Below are positions 1-9,337 of a stretch of DNA of 64,000 nt, one piece after another. A program made the translations under genes and the position numbers. This DNA comes from Janthinobacterium psychrotolerans (GTDB lineage: Bacteria > Pseudomonadota > Gammaproteobacteria > Burkholderiales > Burkholderiaceae_D). The stretch's first letter is position 1. Every line of letters starts with the position of its first letter. The stretch spans positions 186,001-250,000 of the forward strand of contig NZ_LOCQ01000062.1 of NCBI RefSeq assembly GCF_001677885.1, in the 5' to 3' direction. The notes below the pieces were generated by a model that saw only the letters and a list, made by a program, of their open reading frames with translations, made no database searches and was not told where the DNA came from.

Positions 1-1503
1 GACAAGAATGCGGGCGCCAACAAGGCTGTGACGGTGCAGAACGCCGGCCTGTCCGGACTTGACGCGGCCAACTATGTACTGGCCTCAACCACCGGCGCCA
101 CCAGCGCCACCATCACCCAGCGCGAACTGTCGCTGGCCTTTGCGGCAGCGGGCAAGACCTACGACGGCAACACCGCCGCCACGGTCGCCGTCACTGACAA
201 TCGCGTTGCGGGCGATGTGCTGACAGCAACGGCCAGCGGCGCCTTTGCCGACAAGAACGCCGGCGCCAATAAAGTGGTGACAGTGCAGAGCGCCATTCTG
301 TCCGGTACCGATGCAGCCAACTACACCTTGAGCTCAACCACCGGCGCCACCAGCGCCACCATCACCCAGCGCGAACTGTCGCTGGCCTTTGCGGCAGCGG
401 GCAAAACCTACGACGGCAACACCGCCGCCTCGGTCGCCGTCACTGACAATCGCGTTGCGGGCGATGTGCTGACAGCAACGGCCAGCGGCGCCTTTGCCGA
501 CAAGAACGCCGGCGCCAATAAAGTGGTGACAGTGCAGAGCGCCAGTCTGTCCGGTACCGATGCAGCCAACTACACCTTGAGCTCAACCACCGGCGCCACC
601 AGCGCCACCATCACCCAGCGCGAACTGTCGCTGGCCTTTGCGGCAGCGGGCAAGACCTACGACGGCAACACCGCCGCCTCGGTCGCCGTCACTGACAACC
701 GCGTTGCGGGCGATGTGCTGACAGCAACGGCCAGCGGCGCCTTTGCCGACAAGAACGCTGGCGCCAATAAAGTGGTGACAGTGCAGAGCGCCATTCTGTC
801 CGGTACCGATGCAGCCAACTACACCTTGAGCTCAACCACCGGCGCCACCAGCGCCACCATCACCCAGCGCGAACTGTCGCTGGCCTTTGCGGCAACGGGC
901 AAGACCTACGACGGCAACACCGCCGCCACGGTCGCCGTGACCGATAATCGTGTTGCTGGCGACGTTCTGACGGCAACGGCTGCTGGCACATTTGCCGACA
1001 AGAACGCCGCCGCCAATAAAGTCGTGACAGTGCAGAACGCCAGCCTGTCCGGCCTTGACGCGGGCAATTATCGCCTGGCCACTACCGGCGGTGCGAGCAC
1101 GGCCAGCATTGCGCAGCGCGCCCTGAGCCTGGCTTACACCGGTGTCGACAAAGTGTATGACGGTGCGGGCGGCGCGCAGGTGGCGATCAGCGACAACCGT
1201 ATAGCCGGCGACGTGCTGAGCGCCTCGGCCAACGCGGCCTTTGCTGACAAGAATGCGGGCAGCGGCAAGGCCGTGGCGGTGCAGGGCGCGGCACTGTCCG
1301 GCGCGGATGCCGGTAACTACCGCCTGGCCAACACGGCTGGCGCGACCACTGCCAATATTGCCCGCGCGACATTGACCCTGGCCAGCGTCAGCGCCAGCGA
1401 CAAGGTGTATGACGGCACGCAGGCGGCCAGTGTCAGTGGCATGGTGGCCGGCGTGATTGGCCAGGATGCGGTCAGCCTGGCCGGCGGCAGCGGCACCTTT
1501 GCC
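1..1503 (+). repeat. Tandem 249-bp coding repeats (YDG units)
   Basis: Repeat boundaries, taken at the GACAAGAA motif, fall at 1, 250, 499, 748, 997 and 1246, which is exactly 249 bp each time; a diverged seventh boundary is at 1504, 258 bp on. Units starting at 250 and 499 differ at only about three positions by my reading, and identity decays toward the 3' end. In-frame near-identical repeats like these can gain or lose units by recombination without breaking the frame. Confidence 0.9.
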
Positions 1504-2847
1504 GACCGCAACTTCGGTACCGGCAAAACCGTGGCGGTCGGCGGCTTCCAGCTGGCGGGCAGCGATGCCGGCAACTACACCCTGGCGTCGAACAGCGGCG
1601 TGGCCCAGGCCAGCATAGCGCAGCGCGCCCTGTCGACCTGGATCGGCGCGAGCGGCGGTTTGTGGAGCGACGCCGCCAACTGGGAAGGCGGCGTGGCGCC
1701 AAGCGGCAGCAATGTGCTGGCGGCCGATTTTGTGGCCAGCACCGGCAGCGTGGTGTACACCGCGGCCGCTGGCGACACCGTGCTCAACAACTTTACCTCG
1801 CGCGGCGGCCTGAACCTGACCGGCGGCAGCCTGCTGGTCAACGGCGCCTTGAGCACCGCCAACTATGCGCAAAGCGGCGGCTTGCTCGGTGGCGCGGGTA
1901 ACGTCACGGTCAGCAACGGCTTCAGCCAGAGTGGCGGCACCATCAACGTGGGCGGCAACCTGGCCATCATCCAGGCCAGCGGCGACCTGCGCTTTGCCGC
2001 CCTGGCGGCCAATACGATCAGTTTGAGCGCCAGCGCGGGCGCCATCAGCCAGAGCGGCGCCGTGGTGGCGCGTAGCCTGGTGACGCAGTCGCAAAACGGC
2101 ACTGTGCTGAACGACGCCGGCAATCGCCTCAAAACATTTAGCGCCAGCAACAGCGGCGCCGGCGGCATTGCCCTGACCACCACCAGCGCGCCGGATGTGC
2201 TGGTGCTGGGCAGCCTGGCCACCGGCGCCGGCGACGTGCGCATCGAAAGCACGGGCGGCGTGGAGAGTCACGCCATTACCACTACCGGCGGCAACGTGAC
2301 CCTGATCGCCCACAGCCCGGTCAACGTACAGGGCGTCGTCCAAGGCAATGACGTCACCGTCGACGCCAGCACCGGCGTGACCTTTGGCGACGGCGCGCGC
2401 GTCAACGCGGCGGGCACCATCGCCGTCACCGCCGGCACCGGCGTCAGCTTCGCCGGCGCATCGACCCTTGACGTGCAGGCCACGGGCGGCATCAATGTGC
2501 TGGCGAAAAACGGCGACCTGACGGCCGCCGACACGGTGCGCATCAACAGCCGCGGCGCGGCCGTGTCCCTGCTGGCGCCCAATGGCAAGGTGGCGCTGCC
2601 GGCATCGGTGATGGTGACCGTGCCGGTGACTCCGCCGGTGACGCCGCCGGTGGCGCCGCCAGCGCTGGTCACCAGCGCCATCAATACCGTGCCGGCCTTC
2701 AATGAGCAGTACAGTCCGTTCAATCAGATCAGTACGCCGAACAATGTGACCAGCCCGCTGGTGTCGAGCACGACCAAAAAAGATGATACGACCAAGGAAA
2801 CAAGCAATGAAGCCAAAAATGGTATCCAGAAGACCTATTGCAACTAG
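1..2847 (+). CDS. Filamentous-haemagglutinin-like adhesin with YDG repeats, 3' part
   Basis: This is the C-terminal part of a large secreted surface protein; the reading frame is already open at base 1, so the start lies outside the window. About 500 residues consist of tandem YDG-type repeats of 83 residues, each with a K-T/V-YDG motif, a DNRVAGDVL-like segment and an FADKNAG-like turn. Next come about 300 residues of glycine/serine/alanine-rich beta-helix-like sequence, a proline-rich stretch of PPVTPPV units near residue 880, and a charged tail ending in TYCN. YDG repeats of this kind occur in two-partner-secretion (TpsA) exoproteins that cross the outer membrane through a TpsB pore; the TpsB gene is not in the window. 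The last 41 bases overlap the FecR-domain gene. The single cysteine two residues from the end could anchor the protein, but that is a guess. Confidence 0.85.
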   Translation, partial: DKNAGANKAVTVQNAGLSGLDAANYVLASTTGATSATITQRELSLAFAAAGKTYDGNTAATVAVTDNRVAGDVLTATASGAFADKNAGANKVVTVQSAILSGTDAANYTLSSTTGATSATITQRELSLAFAAAGKTYDGNTAASVAVTDNRVAGDVLTATASGAFADKNAGANKVVTVQSASLSGTDAANYTLSSTTGATSATITQRELSLAFAAAGKTYDGNTAASVAVTDNRVAGDVLTATASGAFADKNAGANKVVTVQSAILSGTDAANYTLSSTTGATSATITQRELSLAFAATGKTYDGNTAATVAVTDNRVAGDVLTATAAGTFADKNAAANKVVTVQNASLSGLDAGNYRLATTGGASTASIAQRALSLAYTGVDKVYDGAGGAQVAISDNRIAGDVLSASANAAFADKNAGSGKAVAVQGAALSGADAGNYRLANTAGATTANIARATLTLASVSASDKVYDGTQAASVSGMVAGVIGQDAVSLAGGSGTFADRNFGTGKTVAVGGFQLAGSDAGNYTLASNSGVAQASIAQRALSTWIGASGGLWSDAANWEGGVAPSGSNVLAADFVASTGSVVYTAAAGDTVLNNFTSRGGLNLTGGSLLVNGALSTANYAQSGGLLGGAGNVTVSNGFSQSGGTINVGGNLAIIQASGDLRFAALAANTISLSASAGAISQSGAVVARSLVTQSQNGTVLNDAGNRLKTFSASNSGAGGIALTTTSAPDVLVLGSLATGAGDVRIESTGGVESHAITTTGGNVTLIAHSPVNVQGVVQGNDVTVDASTGVTFGDGARVNAAGTIAVTAGTGVSFAGASTLDVQATGGINVLAKNGDLTAADTVRINSRGAAVSLLAPNGKVALPASVMVTVPVTPPVTPPVAPPALVTSAINTVPAFNEQYSPFNQISTPNNVTSPLVSSTTKKDDTTKETSNEAKNGIQKTYCN

Positions 2848-3598
2848 GGCTATGCTGGCGGGCGCCATGCTGTGGCTGGTGCTGATGAGCGTCAGCCTGC
2901 ACGCGGTGGCCCAGGTGGCGGGCACCGTGACGCAGCTGAGCGGGGCCATGATGGCGAAAAAGGCCGACGGCAAGGTCAAGATACTGTCGCTGAAATCCGA
3001 AGTGGAATCGGGCGATACGCTGATGACCGAGAAGAACACCTATGCGCTGGTGAAATTCATCGACAGCAGCGAGATCACCCTGAAGCCAGCGACCACGTTT
3101 GTGGTGGAACAGTTTGCCTACCAGGCCGACCAGCCCGACGGCGACCGTGCCTCGTTCAACCTGGTCAAGGGTGGCCTGCGTTCGCTGTCGGGCTTGCTGG
3201 GCAAGCGCAACAAGGAAAAGTTTTCCCTGAAAACGCCGGTCGCCACCATCGGCATCCGCGGCACGTATTTCACCGCCGAATATATCAGCGCCGGGGGCAA
3301 CCAAGCCCCGGGCGCGCCGCTGCCCCAAACGGCGCCATCGTCAGGACCGACCCTGGCGCCGGGACTGTACACGTCCGTGACCACCGGACAAATCGTGGTC
3401 AGCAATCCGGTGGGGACGCTCGATATTGTCGCTGGCCAGTTCGGTTTCACGCCAAGCTTCAGGCAGCCGCCGATGCTGTTGCCTGCCGATCCGGGTATTC
3501 GGTTTACGCCGTTGCCTGTGTTCAATGCCAGCACGGGTCCGACGGCCAGCAATACCACGCCGGGGAAATCGAATAATGTCGACTGCGAAGTACGCTGA
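2807..3598 (+). CDS. FecR-domain periplasmic/surface protein
   Basis: This 263-residue protein has an N-terminal signal peptide: a basic KPKMVSRR stretch, a hydrophobic LAGAMLWLVLMSVSLHA core, and probable cleavage after AVAQ. A FecR domain follows: a TVTQLSG start, GDTLMTEKNTYALVKF, ITLKPATTF, then VKGGLRSLSG and TPVATIGIRGTYF. Here the FecR domain is not attached to a sigma-regulator transmembrane segment, so it is probably a ligand- or wall-associated domain rather than an anti-sigma factor. I chose the ATG at 2807 because AAGGAA lies 7 nt upstream and the signal peptide then starts normally; an upstream ATG at 2783 is less likely. The gene overlaps the adhesin 3' end by 41 bp in another frame, which suggests cotranscription. 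FecR-domain genes often sit beside TpsA adhesins. Confidence 0.8.
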   Translation: MKPKMVSRRPIATRAMLAGAMLWLVLMSVSLHAVAQVAGTVTQLSGAMMAKKADGKVKILSLKSEVESGDTLMTEKNTYALVKFIDSSEITLKPATTFVVEQFAYQADQPDGDRASFNLVKGGLRSLSGLLGKRNKEKFSLKTPVATIGIRGTYFTAEYISAGGNQAPGAPLPQTAPSSGPTLAPGLYTSVTTGQIVVSNPVGTLDIVAGQFGFTPSFRQPPMLLPADPGIRFTPLPVFNASTGPTASNTTPGKSNNVDCEVR

Positions 3599-3605
3599 TT
3601 TTCGC

Positions 3606-3636
3606 TTGACCTTCCCATCATGGTAGGGCCGATCCT
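3606..3636 (+). promoter_or_regulatory. CueR-type promoter of copA
   Basis: TTGACC at 3606-3611 and GATCCT at 3631-3636 are separated by 19 bp, the overlong spacer typical of MerR-family activators. The spacer carries CCTTCC-N7-GTAGGG (3610-3628), which fits the CueR operator pattern CCTTCC-N7-GGAAGG with a degenerate right half. The adjacent cueR gene and a second matching site upstream of copZ support the call. Confidence 0.8.
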
Positions 3637-3664
3637 GTAGACATCACCTCTTGTCTACAGGATC
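3631..3664 (+). repeat. Perfect 13-bp inverted repeat over copA -10 and ribosome-binding site
   Basis: GATCCTGTAGACA (3631-3643) is repeated in inverted form as TGTCTACAGGATC (3652-3664) around an 8-nt centre. The left arm covers the predicted -10 and the right arm contains the AGGA ribosome-binding site of copA. A transcript from the CueR promoter should start near 3643 and would lack the left arm, so this is either a DNA operator for another regulator or a hairpin formed only in read-through transcripts from the fecR side. Confidence 0.75.
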
Positions 3665-3670
3665 CGCGCC

Positions 3671-6061
3671 ATGCCAGCTTCTTCTTTTACCCAGTCATTC
3701 GTCGTCGAAGGCATGAGCTGCGCCACGTGCGCCACCCGCGTTGAAAAAGCGCTGGCGGCCGTGCCGGGTGTGTCCAGCGCCAGCATCAACCTTGCCACCG
3801 ACACCGCGCGTGTCGCGTCAGGTCTAGCCATTCCCCTGGCCACCTTGCAGGCGGCGCTGGAAAAAGCCGGTTATGCGCTCGCCATGCAGGAGATCGATCT
3901 GGCGGTTGCTGGCATGACGTGCGCCTCGTGCGTGGGCCGGGTGGAAAAAGCCTTGCTGAAAGTGCCGGGCGTGCTGGCTGCAGGCGTCAACCTGGCGACG
4001 GAAAGCGCGCGCGTGACCGTCAGCGGCGTTGAGCCCTCTGCGCTGGCGGCGGCGATCGATGCCGCCGGCTATGCGGCCAGCGTGCCCAGCCAAGTTTCCG
4101 CCAGCGCGCCGCCTGCAGCGTCGCGCGATGGCCTCAAGGTCGTGCTGGCCGGCGCCTTGGCCCTGCCTTTGATGCTGCCGATGCTGCTGGAATGGCTGGG
4201 CATGCATCTGATGCTGCCGGGCGCCCTGCAATTCGCCCTGGCCATGCCAGTGCAGTTTTACTTGGGCGCGCGTTTCTACAAGGCAGGCTGGAAGGCGCTC
4301 AAGGCGGGCAGCGGCAATATGGATCTGCTGGTGGCGCTTGGCACCAGCGCCGCGTATGGCTTGTCGGTCTATCAGTGGCTGACGGCGGGCGCCATGTTGC
4401 CGCACCTGTATTTCGAAGCCTCGTCCGTCGTCATTACCCTGGTGTTGCTGGGCAAGTGGCTCGAAGCGCGCGCCAAGCGCCAGACCGCTGCGGCCATTCG
4501 CGCGCTGCAGGTGCTGCGCCCCGCGTCGGCCCGCGTGCGCCGCGATGGCCAGGAGCACGATGTGCCGATCGCGCAAGTGCGGCTCGGCGACCTGGTGGTG
4601 ATCCGCCCTGGCGAGCGCATCGCGGTCGATGGCGTCGTGGCCGAAGGCGCCAGCGATGTCAATGAGTCGCTGATCACGGGCGAGAGCCTGCCGATCGCCA
4701 AGCATATGGGCGAGCAGGTGACGGGCGGCGCCATCAATGGCGACGGCCTGCTGCTGGTGAAAACCACCGCCGTGGGCCTGGAAACGACCTTGTCGCGCAT
4801 TATCCGGCTGGTCGAAGATGCGCAGGCCGCCAAGGCGCCGATCCAGCACCTGGTCGACAAGGTCAGCGCCATTTTTGTGCCCGTGGTGCTGGGCCTGGCG
4901 CTATTGACCCTGCTGGGCTGGTGGTGGGCCAACGGCGAGCTGGAGACGGCGATCATCAATGCCGTCGCCGTGCTGGTGATTGCCTGCCCGTGCGCGCTGG
5001 GACTGGCCACGCCGACCGCCATCATGGCCGGCACCGGCGTGGCGGCCCGCTATGGCATTCTGATCAAGGACGCCGAAGCGCTGGAAGTGGCGCATGCGGT
5101 CACCACGGTGGTGTTCGACAAGACGGGCACCCTGACGGTGGGCAAGCCTTCGCTGGCGGCCATCCATGCGCATGGGATCGATGAAAGCCGCTTGCTGCGG
5201 CTGGCGGCCGGCATCCAGTCCGGCAGCGAGCACAGCCTGGCCAAGGCGGTGCTGGAAGCGGCCGGCGCGCGCCAGCTGGCGCCATTGGCGGCCAGCGGCG
5301 TGTCGGCCTTGCCGGGCCGTGGCCTGGCGGCGCAGGTCGATGGCCTGGCATTGAAACTGGGCAGCACGCGGCTGATGCGGGAAGAGGGCGTGGACCTGGC
5401 GCCGCTGCAGTCACAAGCGCAGGCGCTGGAAGCGGCCGGCAACACGATCTCCTGGCTGGCGCAAGGTACGCAGCTGCTGGGCCTGTTCGCCTTTCACGAC
5501 CCGGTCAAGCCCGGTGCGCGTGAGGCGATTGCAGAGCTGCATGCGCTGGGTATCGCCACCGTCATGCTGACCGGCGACAACCAGGGCAGCGCGCAGGCCG
5601 TTGGCAAGCTGCTGGGCATCGCCACGGTGGCGGCCAATATGCTGCCGGCCGATAAAACCGCTAAAATCATGGAACTGAAGGCGGCCGGCGCCAGGGTCGC
5701 GATGGTGGGCGACGGCATCAACGATGCGCCCGCGCTGGCGGCGGCCGATGTCGGCATTGCCATGTCGACCGGCACCGACGTGGCCATGCAGGCGGCCGGC
5801 ATTACCCTGATGCGCGGCGATCCGGCGCTGGTGGCGGACGCCATCGATATCTCGCGCCGCAGCTACGGCAAGATACGGCAGAACCTGTTCTGGGCGTTTA
5901 TCTATAATCTGATCGGCATTCCGCTGGCCGCGTTCGGCTTGCTGAACCCCATGGTGGCGGGCGCGGCGATGGCCTTCAGTTCGGTCAGCGTGATCAGCAA
6001 CGCGCTGCTGCTGCGGCGCTGGAAGGCGCGCGGCGCCCATGCAAAGGATGATGAAAAATGA
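3671..6061 (+). CDS. copA: Copper-exporting P1B-type ATPase CopA
   Basis: This 796-residue inner-membrane pump moves Cu(I) from cytosol to periplasm using ATP. Two N-terminal heavy-metal-associated domains carry GMSCATC (C17, C20) and GMTCASC (C84, C87). The membrane part follows, with the CPC copper site at residues 439-441. The cytosolic part has the phosphorylation motif DKTGTLT (D483), a histidine-containing SEHSLA motif and GDGINDAP near residue 680. The length fits bacterial CopA with two metal-binding domains. The ATG at 3671 has AGGA 7 nt upstream. The stop overlaps the cueR start by 4 nt, so pump and sensor are cotranscribed, and a CueR-type promoter precedes the pair. Confidence 0.96.
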   Translation: MPASSFTQSFVVEGMSCATCATRVEKALAAVPGVSSASINLATDTARVASGLAIPLATLQAALEKAGYALAMQEIDLAVAGMTCASCVGRVEKALLKVPGVLAAGVNLATESARVTVSGVEPSALAAAIDAAGYAASVPSQVSASAPPAASRDGLKVVLAGALALPLMLPMLLEWLGMHLMLPGALQFALAMPVQFYLGARFYKAGWKALKAGSGNMDLLVALGTSAAYGLSVYQWLTAGAMLPHLYFEASSVVITLVLLGKWLEARAKRQTAAAIRALQVLRPASARVRRDGQEHDVPIAQVRLGDLVVIRPGERIAVDGVVAEGASDVNESLITGESLPIAKHMGEQVTGGAINGDGLLLVKTTAVGLETTLSRIIRLVEDAQAAKAPIQHLVDKVSAIFVPVVLGLALLTLLGWWWANGELETAIINAVAVLVIACPCALGLATPTAIMAGTGVAARYGILIKDAEALEVAHAVTTVVFDKTGTLTVGKPSLAAIHAHGIDESRLLRLAAGIQSGSEHSLAKAVLEAAGARQLAPLAASGVSALPGRGLAAQVDGLALKLGSTRLMREEGVDLAPLQSQAQALEAAGNTISWLAQGTQLLGLFAFHDPVKPGAREAIAELHALGIATVMLTGDNQGSAQAVGKLLGIATVAANMLPADKTAKIMELKAAGARVAMVGDGINDAPALAAADVGIAMSTGTDVAMQAAGITLMRGDPALVADAIDISRRSYGKIRQNLFWAFIYNLIGIPLAAFGLLNPMVAGAAMAFSSVSVISNALLLRRWKARGAHAKDDEK

Positions 6062-6486
6062 ATATCGGCCAGGCGGCAGGCGAGACCGGAGTCTCGGCAA
6101 AAATGATACGCTACTACGAGAGCATTACCTTGTTGAAACCCAGCGCGCGCAGCGATGCCGGCTATCGCATCTACACGCCGCAGGATCTGCACGCGCTGCA
6201 CTTTATCAAGCGCTCGCGCAATCTCGGTTTTTCGCTCGAACAGATCCGCGAACTGCTGTCGCTGTGGCAAAACGACCAGCGCGCCAGTGCTGACGTCAAA
6301 CGCATCGCCCTGGCCCATGTGGCCGACCTGAACCAGCGCATCGCGGAACTGAGCGACATGCGCAATACCCTGAACCAGCTGGCCAGTTCCTGCCATGGCG
6401 ACGACAAGCCCGACTGCCCCATCTTGCAGAACCTGGGGCTGGCGATGGGCGGCGGAGCTCCCTCCGAGAAATCCTGTTGCAGCTGA
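6058..6486 (+). CDS. cueR: Copper-responsive MerR-family regulator CueR
   Basis: This 142-residue cytosolic activator starts with the MerR winged-helix motif ([20 protein letters not shown]), followed by a long dimerisation helix and the metal loop. C112 and C120 in CHGDDKPDC match the spacing and numbering of the Cu(I)-binding cysteines of E. coli CueR, which separates it from zinc, mercury and redox MerR members. A cysteine pair close to the C-terminus (140-141) is extra. The start codon overlaps the copA stop (ATGA), so CueR should activate its own operon from the promoter at 3606-3636 and probably copZ at 13.7 kb. Confidence 0.94.
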   Translation: MNIGQAAGETGVSAKMIRYYESITLLKPSARSDAGYRIYTPQDLHALHFIKRSRNLGFSLEQIRELLSLWQNDQRASADVKRIALAHVADLNQRIAELSDMRNTLNQLASSCHGDDKPDCPILQNLGLAMGGGAPSEKSCCS

Positions 6487-6491
6487 TCCTG

Positions 6492-6809
6492 TTAGCTCCA
6501 CAGCAGCAGCATCGGCAGGCAGCTCAGCAATACTCCCACGGCACCCAGCATCGCGCAAGCCGCGCCGGCCCAGTGCAGCAGGCTGATATTGCCGCCCGCA
6601 TGCAGGCGGCGCAGGGCGCGCCAGCACAACACGGCCAACCATCCCAGCGCCAGCAGCGAGGCACAAGCCAGCAGCCACAGCGTCGCCGCCTTGCCGAATC
6701 GTAGCTGCTCGGCAGCAATAAAATAACAGAAGAAAAAGTGCACGCCCCATATCAGCAGCGGCAGCGACGGTTGCATCATCCGGCGTAGCAAATGGTCTTG
6801 TGCACGCAT
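6492..6809 (-). CDS. Small three-helix membrane protein of the oxidase cluster
   Basis: This 105-residue protein has three predicted membrane segments: about residues 17-34 (PLLIWGVHFFFCYFIAA), 42-62 and 80-104. I do not recognise a named family. It lies 11 nt downstream of the fused cytochrome oxidase gene on the same strand, so it is likely the last gene of that operon and could be a subunit IV-like or assembly component; this is inferred from position and size only. A longer reading frame extends upstream through the oxidase gene, but the ATG at 6809, just after the oxidase stop, is the sensible start. It converges with cueR, leaving 5 nt between the stops. Confidence 0.65.
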   Translation of the reverse strand: MRAQDHLLRRMMQPSLPLLIWGVHFFFCYFIAAEQLRFGKAATLWLLACASLLALGWLAVLCWRALRRLHAGGNISLLHWAGAACAMLGAVGVLLSCLPMLLLWS

Positions 6810-6820
6810 GGCGATTTTCC

Positions 6821-9337
6821 TTAGCCCATCAGTGACGGCATCAAGTGCACGATGGCAATGCCGACGATGCCTTGCAGGGCCGTGCCATGCCACAGCAGGC
6901 TGCAGTTGTCGAGCGTGGCGCGGTGCAGCGGCAGCAGGCGGCTGGCCCACGAGCGCGCGCACAGGAAACCGGCCACCAGCACCAGGATCACCACATGACA
7001 ACCCTGGTAGGCCAGCAGGGCGGCGATGGTGGCGGCCCAGGCGCTGGACGTGGGCGACAGGCCCGACTGCATCTGGCTCGTCCAGGCCAGGCCGAAGCCG
7101 GCCACGGTGCAGGCCAGCGCCAGCAGCACGGCCAGGCGCAGCAGGGCCTGGCCGTGCTGCAGCTGCAAACGCCGCGCCCACAGCATCATCACCGAACCGG
7201 CCAGCAACAGCGCGCAGGCGGTCCACGGCCACAGCGGCGCGGGCAAGCGGGCGCCCGGTGGCGGACAGATCTGCAAGGCCATGGCGCTGTGGATATGCGC
7301 AAACACAAAGGCGGCAAAGATGCTGGCGTCGACCACCAGCATGATAAGGGTGGCGCACCAGGAATGCGAGGCGGGGCCGGTGATGCCGACCGGCAGCACG
7401 ACAGTATCCGATACCTGTGCCGTCGTCACGGGCGGCGTGCTGTCGGACTGCCACATCCAGGCGATGATCGCCACGATGGCGGCCATGCCGCAAGCCCACG
7501 CGAGCAAGGTTTGCTCTATCGTCAGCAGCAGGAAGAAGCCGGCCGTACCCAGCGCGCCGATCAGCGGCCAGATGCTGTCGCCGGGCAGAATTTGCAAGTA
7601 CAAGGGGCGCGCCTGGACCGGACTGGTGATGATGGTTTCACGCAGCCCAGTGACGGTGCCGGGCAGCCAGTGCCGGCCGGCCACCACTTCTTCGGGCAGG
7701 TTCGGCTGGTCCCATAGCGGATGGCGCGAGCCGATAGCGGGAATGCTGCGCACGGCGTAGTCTTCCATCGGCAGCCATTCCAGCGTCGACGCGCGCCACG
7801 GATTGCCGTGCTCCTGTTTCGGTGTGCGCAGGGTGCGGATGAGGTCGATAAAGAACAGCACGATGCCCAGCGCCAGGACCAGGGCGCCGATGCTCGACGC
7901 CAGGTTCAGGCTGTTCCAGCCCATGTCGGCCGGGTAGGTGTACACGCGGCGCGGCATGCCCCACAAACCGGTCAGGTGCATCGGAAAAAACGCCAGGTTG
8001 AAGCCGCCGAACATCAGGCCGAAGACCCAGCGCGCGCAGCGCTCGGACAGCCGGTGCCCGTTGACCAGCGGCAGCCAGTAATAAATGCCGGCAAACATCG
8101 GGAACACCATGCCGCCGATCAGCACATAGTGCAAATGGGCGACGATAAAATACGTGTCGTGCGCCTGCCAGTCGAACGGCAGCACGGCCACCATCACGCC
8201 GGTCAGGCCACCGAGCACGAAGATGAACATAAAGCCGAGCAGGAACAGGGTCGGCGCATGGGCTGGCGACGCTTTCCCGCGCCACAAGGTGGCGATCCAG
8301 GCGAACACCTGCACCCCGGTGGGGATCGCCACGGCCATGCTGGCGGCCGACACCAGGCTCATTTCCAGCACGCCCAGCCCTGCCGTGAACATATGATGGG
8401 CCCACAGCGCAAAGCTGAAAAAGCCCACCGCCAGCAAGGCCGCCACAATCGAGCGGTGACCGACCAGGGCCGTGCCAGCCAGTGTCGGGATCATGGTCGA
8501 GACCATGCCGGCCGCCGGCAGGAAGATGATATACACCTCAGGGTGGCCGAAGAACCAGAACAGGTGCTGCCACAGCAGCGGGTCGCCGCCGCGCTCGACA
8601 ATAAAGAAGGGCCAGTCGAAGGCGCGTTCCATTTCCAGCAAGCTGGTGCCGGCGATCACGGCCGGAAAGGCAAACACGATCATTACGCCGACCACCAGCA
8701 TGGCCCAGGCATAGACGGGCATTTTCGACAAGCTCATGCCTGGGGCGCGCGTGTACAGGATGCCGACGATCAGTTCGATGGCGCCGGCGATCGCCGAAAT
8801 TTCGATAAAGCCGATGCCCAGCAGCCAGAAGTCGGCGTTCAGGCCCGGCGAGTATTCCTTGCTGGTGAGCGGTGGATACATGAACCAGCCGCCGTCGGGC
8901 GCCAGGCCCCAGAACAGGCTCATGAAAAAGCCCAGGCCGCCGACCGCATAGGCCCAGAAGGCATAGGCCGACAGGCGCGGAAACGGCAGGTCGCGCGCGC
9001 CCAGCATGCCGGGCAGCAGGTAGACGGCAATCGCCTCGACCACGGGAATGGCGAACAAAAACATCATCACCGTGCCATGCATGGTGAAGATCTGGTTATA
9101 GGTGCCGGGCGACAAAAAATCGTTTTCCGGCACCGCCAGCTGCAGCCGGATCAGCAGGCCCAGAATGCCCGCCAGCACGAAGAACAGCAGCGCGGTGCCG
9201 ATATACAGCAGGCCGATATTGTTGTTGTTGACGGTGGTAAAGAAGCGCCAGCCGCCGGGCGTGCGCCAGATTGCTTGCAGTTGTGCCAGCTCGCCGGGCG
9301 GGCGGGGCAGGGAGCTGGGCAGTGCGGTCTCTGTCAT
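6821..9337 (-). CDS. ctaD: Cytochrome c oxidase subunit I fused to a subunit III-like domain
   Basis: This 838-residue inner-membrane protein is the catalytic subunit of a heme-copper oxygen reductase. Residues 30-510 are subunit I: low-spin heme ligand H87, D116 in ARDLPFPR (D-channel entrance), HPEVY at 265-269 (CuB ligand, gating Glu and cross-linked Tyr), CuB ligands H314/H315, and H401/H403 in VAHLHYV. From about residue 590 a second set of hydrophobic helices resembles subunit III, ending with a WHGTALQGIVGIAIVHL segment. Two positions are unusual: GVQVFAWIATLW has Gln343 where the K-channel lysine is expected, and the asparagines after FPR are replaced (FPRLSAY). The start ATG overlaps the subunit II stop. 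I+III fusions are known in caa3-type oxidases. Confidence 0.93.
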   Translation of the reverse strand: MTETALPSSLPRPPGELAQLQAIWRTPGGWRFFTTVNNNNIGLLYIGTALLFFVLAGILGLLIRLQLAVPENDFLSPGTYNQIFTMHGTVMMFLFAIPVVEAIAVYLLPGMLGARDLPFPRLSAYAFWAYAVGGLGFFMSLFWGLAPDGGWFMYPPLTSKEYSPGLNADFWLLGIGFIEISAIAGAIELIVGILYTRAPGMSLSKMPVYAWAMLVVGVMIVFAFPAVIAGTSLLEMERAFDWPFFIVERGGDPLLWQHLFWFFGHPEVYIIFLPAAGMVSTMIPTLAGTALVGHRSIVAALLAVGFFSFALWAHHMFTAGLGVLEMSLVSAASMAVAIPTGVQVFAWIATLWRGKASPAHAPTLFLLGFMFIFVLGGLTGVMVAVLPFDWQAHDTYFIVAHLHYVLIGGMVFPMFAGIYYWLPLVNGHRLSERCARWVFGLMFGGFNLAFFPMHLTGLWGMPRRVYTYPADMGWNSLNLASSIGALVLALGIVLFFIDLIRTLRTPKQEHGNPWRASTLEWLPMEDYAVRSIPAIGSRHPLWDQPNLPEEVVAGRHWLPGTVTGLRETIITSPVQARPLYLQILPGDSIWPLIGALGTAGFFLLLTIEQTLLAWACGMAAIVAIIAWMWQSDSTPPVTTAQVSDTVVLPVGITGPASHSWCATLIMLVVDASIFAAFVFAHIHSAMALQICPPPGARLPAPLWPWTACALLLAGSVMMLWARRLQLQHGQALLRLAVLLALACTVAGFGLAWTSQMQSGLSPTSSAWAATIAALLAYQGCHVVILVLVAGFLCARSWASRLLPLHRATLDNCSLLWHGTALQGIVGIAIVHLMPSLMG

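Noticed and set aside
1..1503. Regular repeats considered as a CRISPR array
   Set aside because: The 249-bp units are contiguous, translate to an 83-residue protein repeat and have no spacers.
832..3039. A 735-codon minus-strand frame opposite the YDG adhesin
   Set aside because: It mirrors the adhesin repeats and has no ribosome-binding site or domain; it even runs through the FecR gene start.
3631..3664. The copA dyad considered as the intrinsic terminator of the fecR gene
   Set aside because: It has no T-run after the stem and only moderate GC, and it overlaps the copA promoter and ribosome-binding site.
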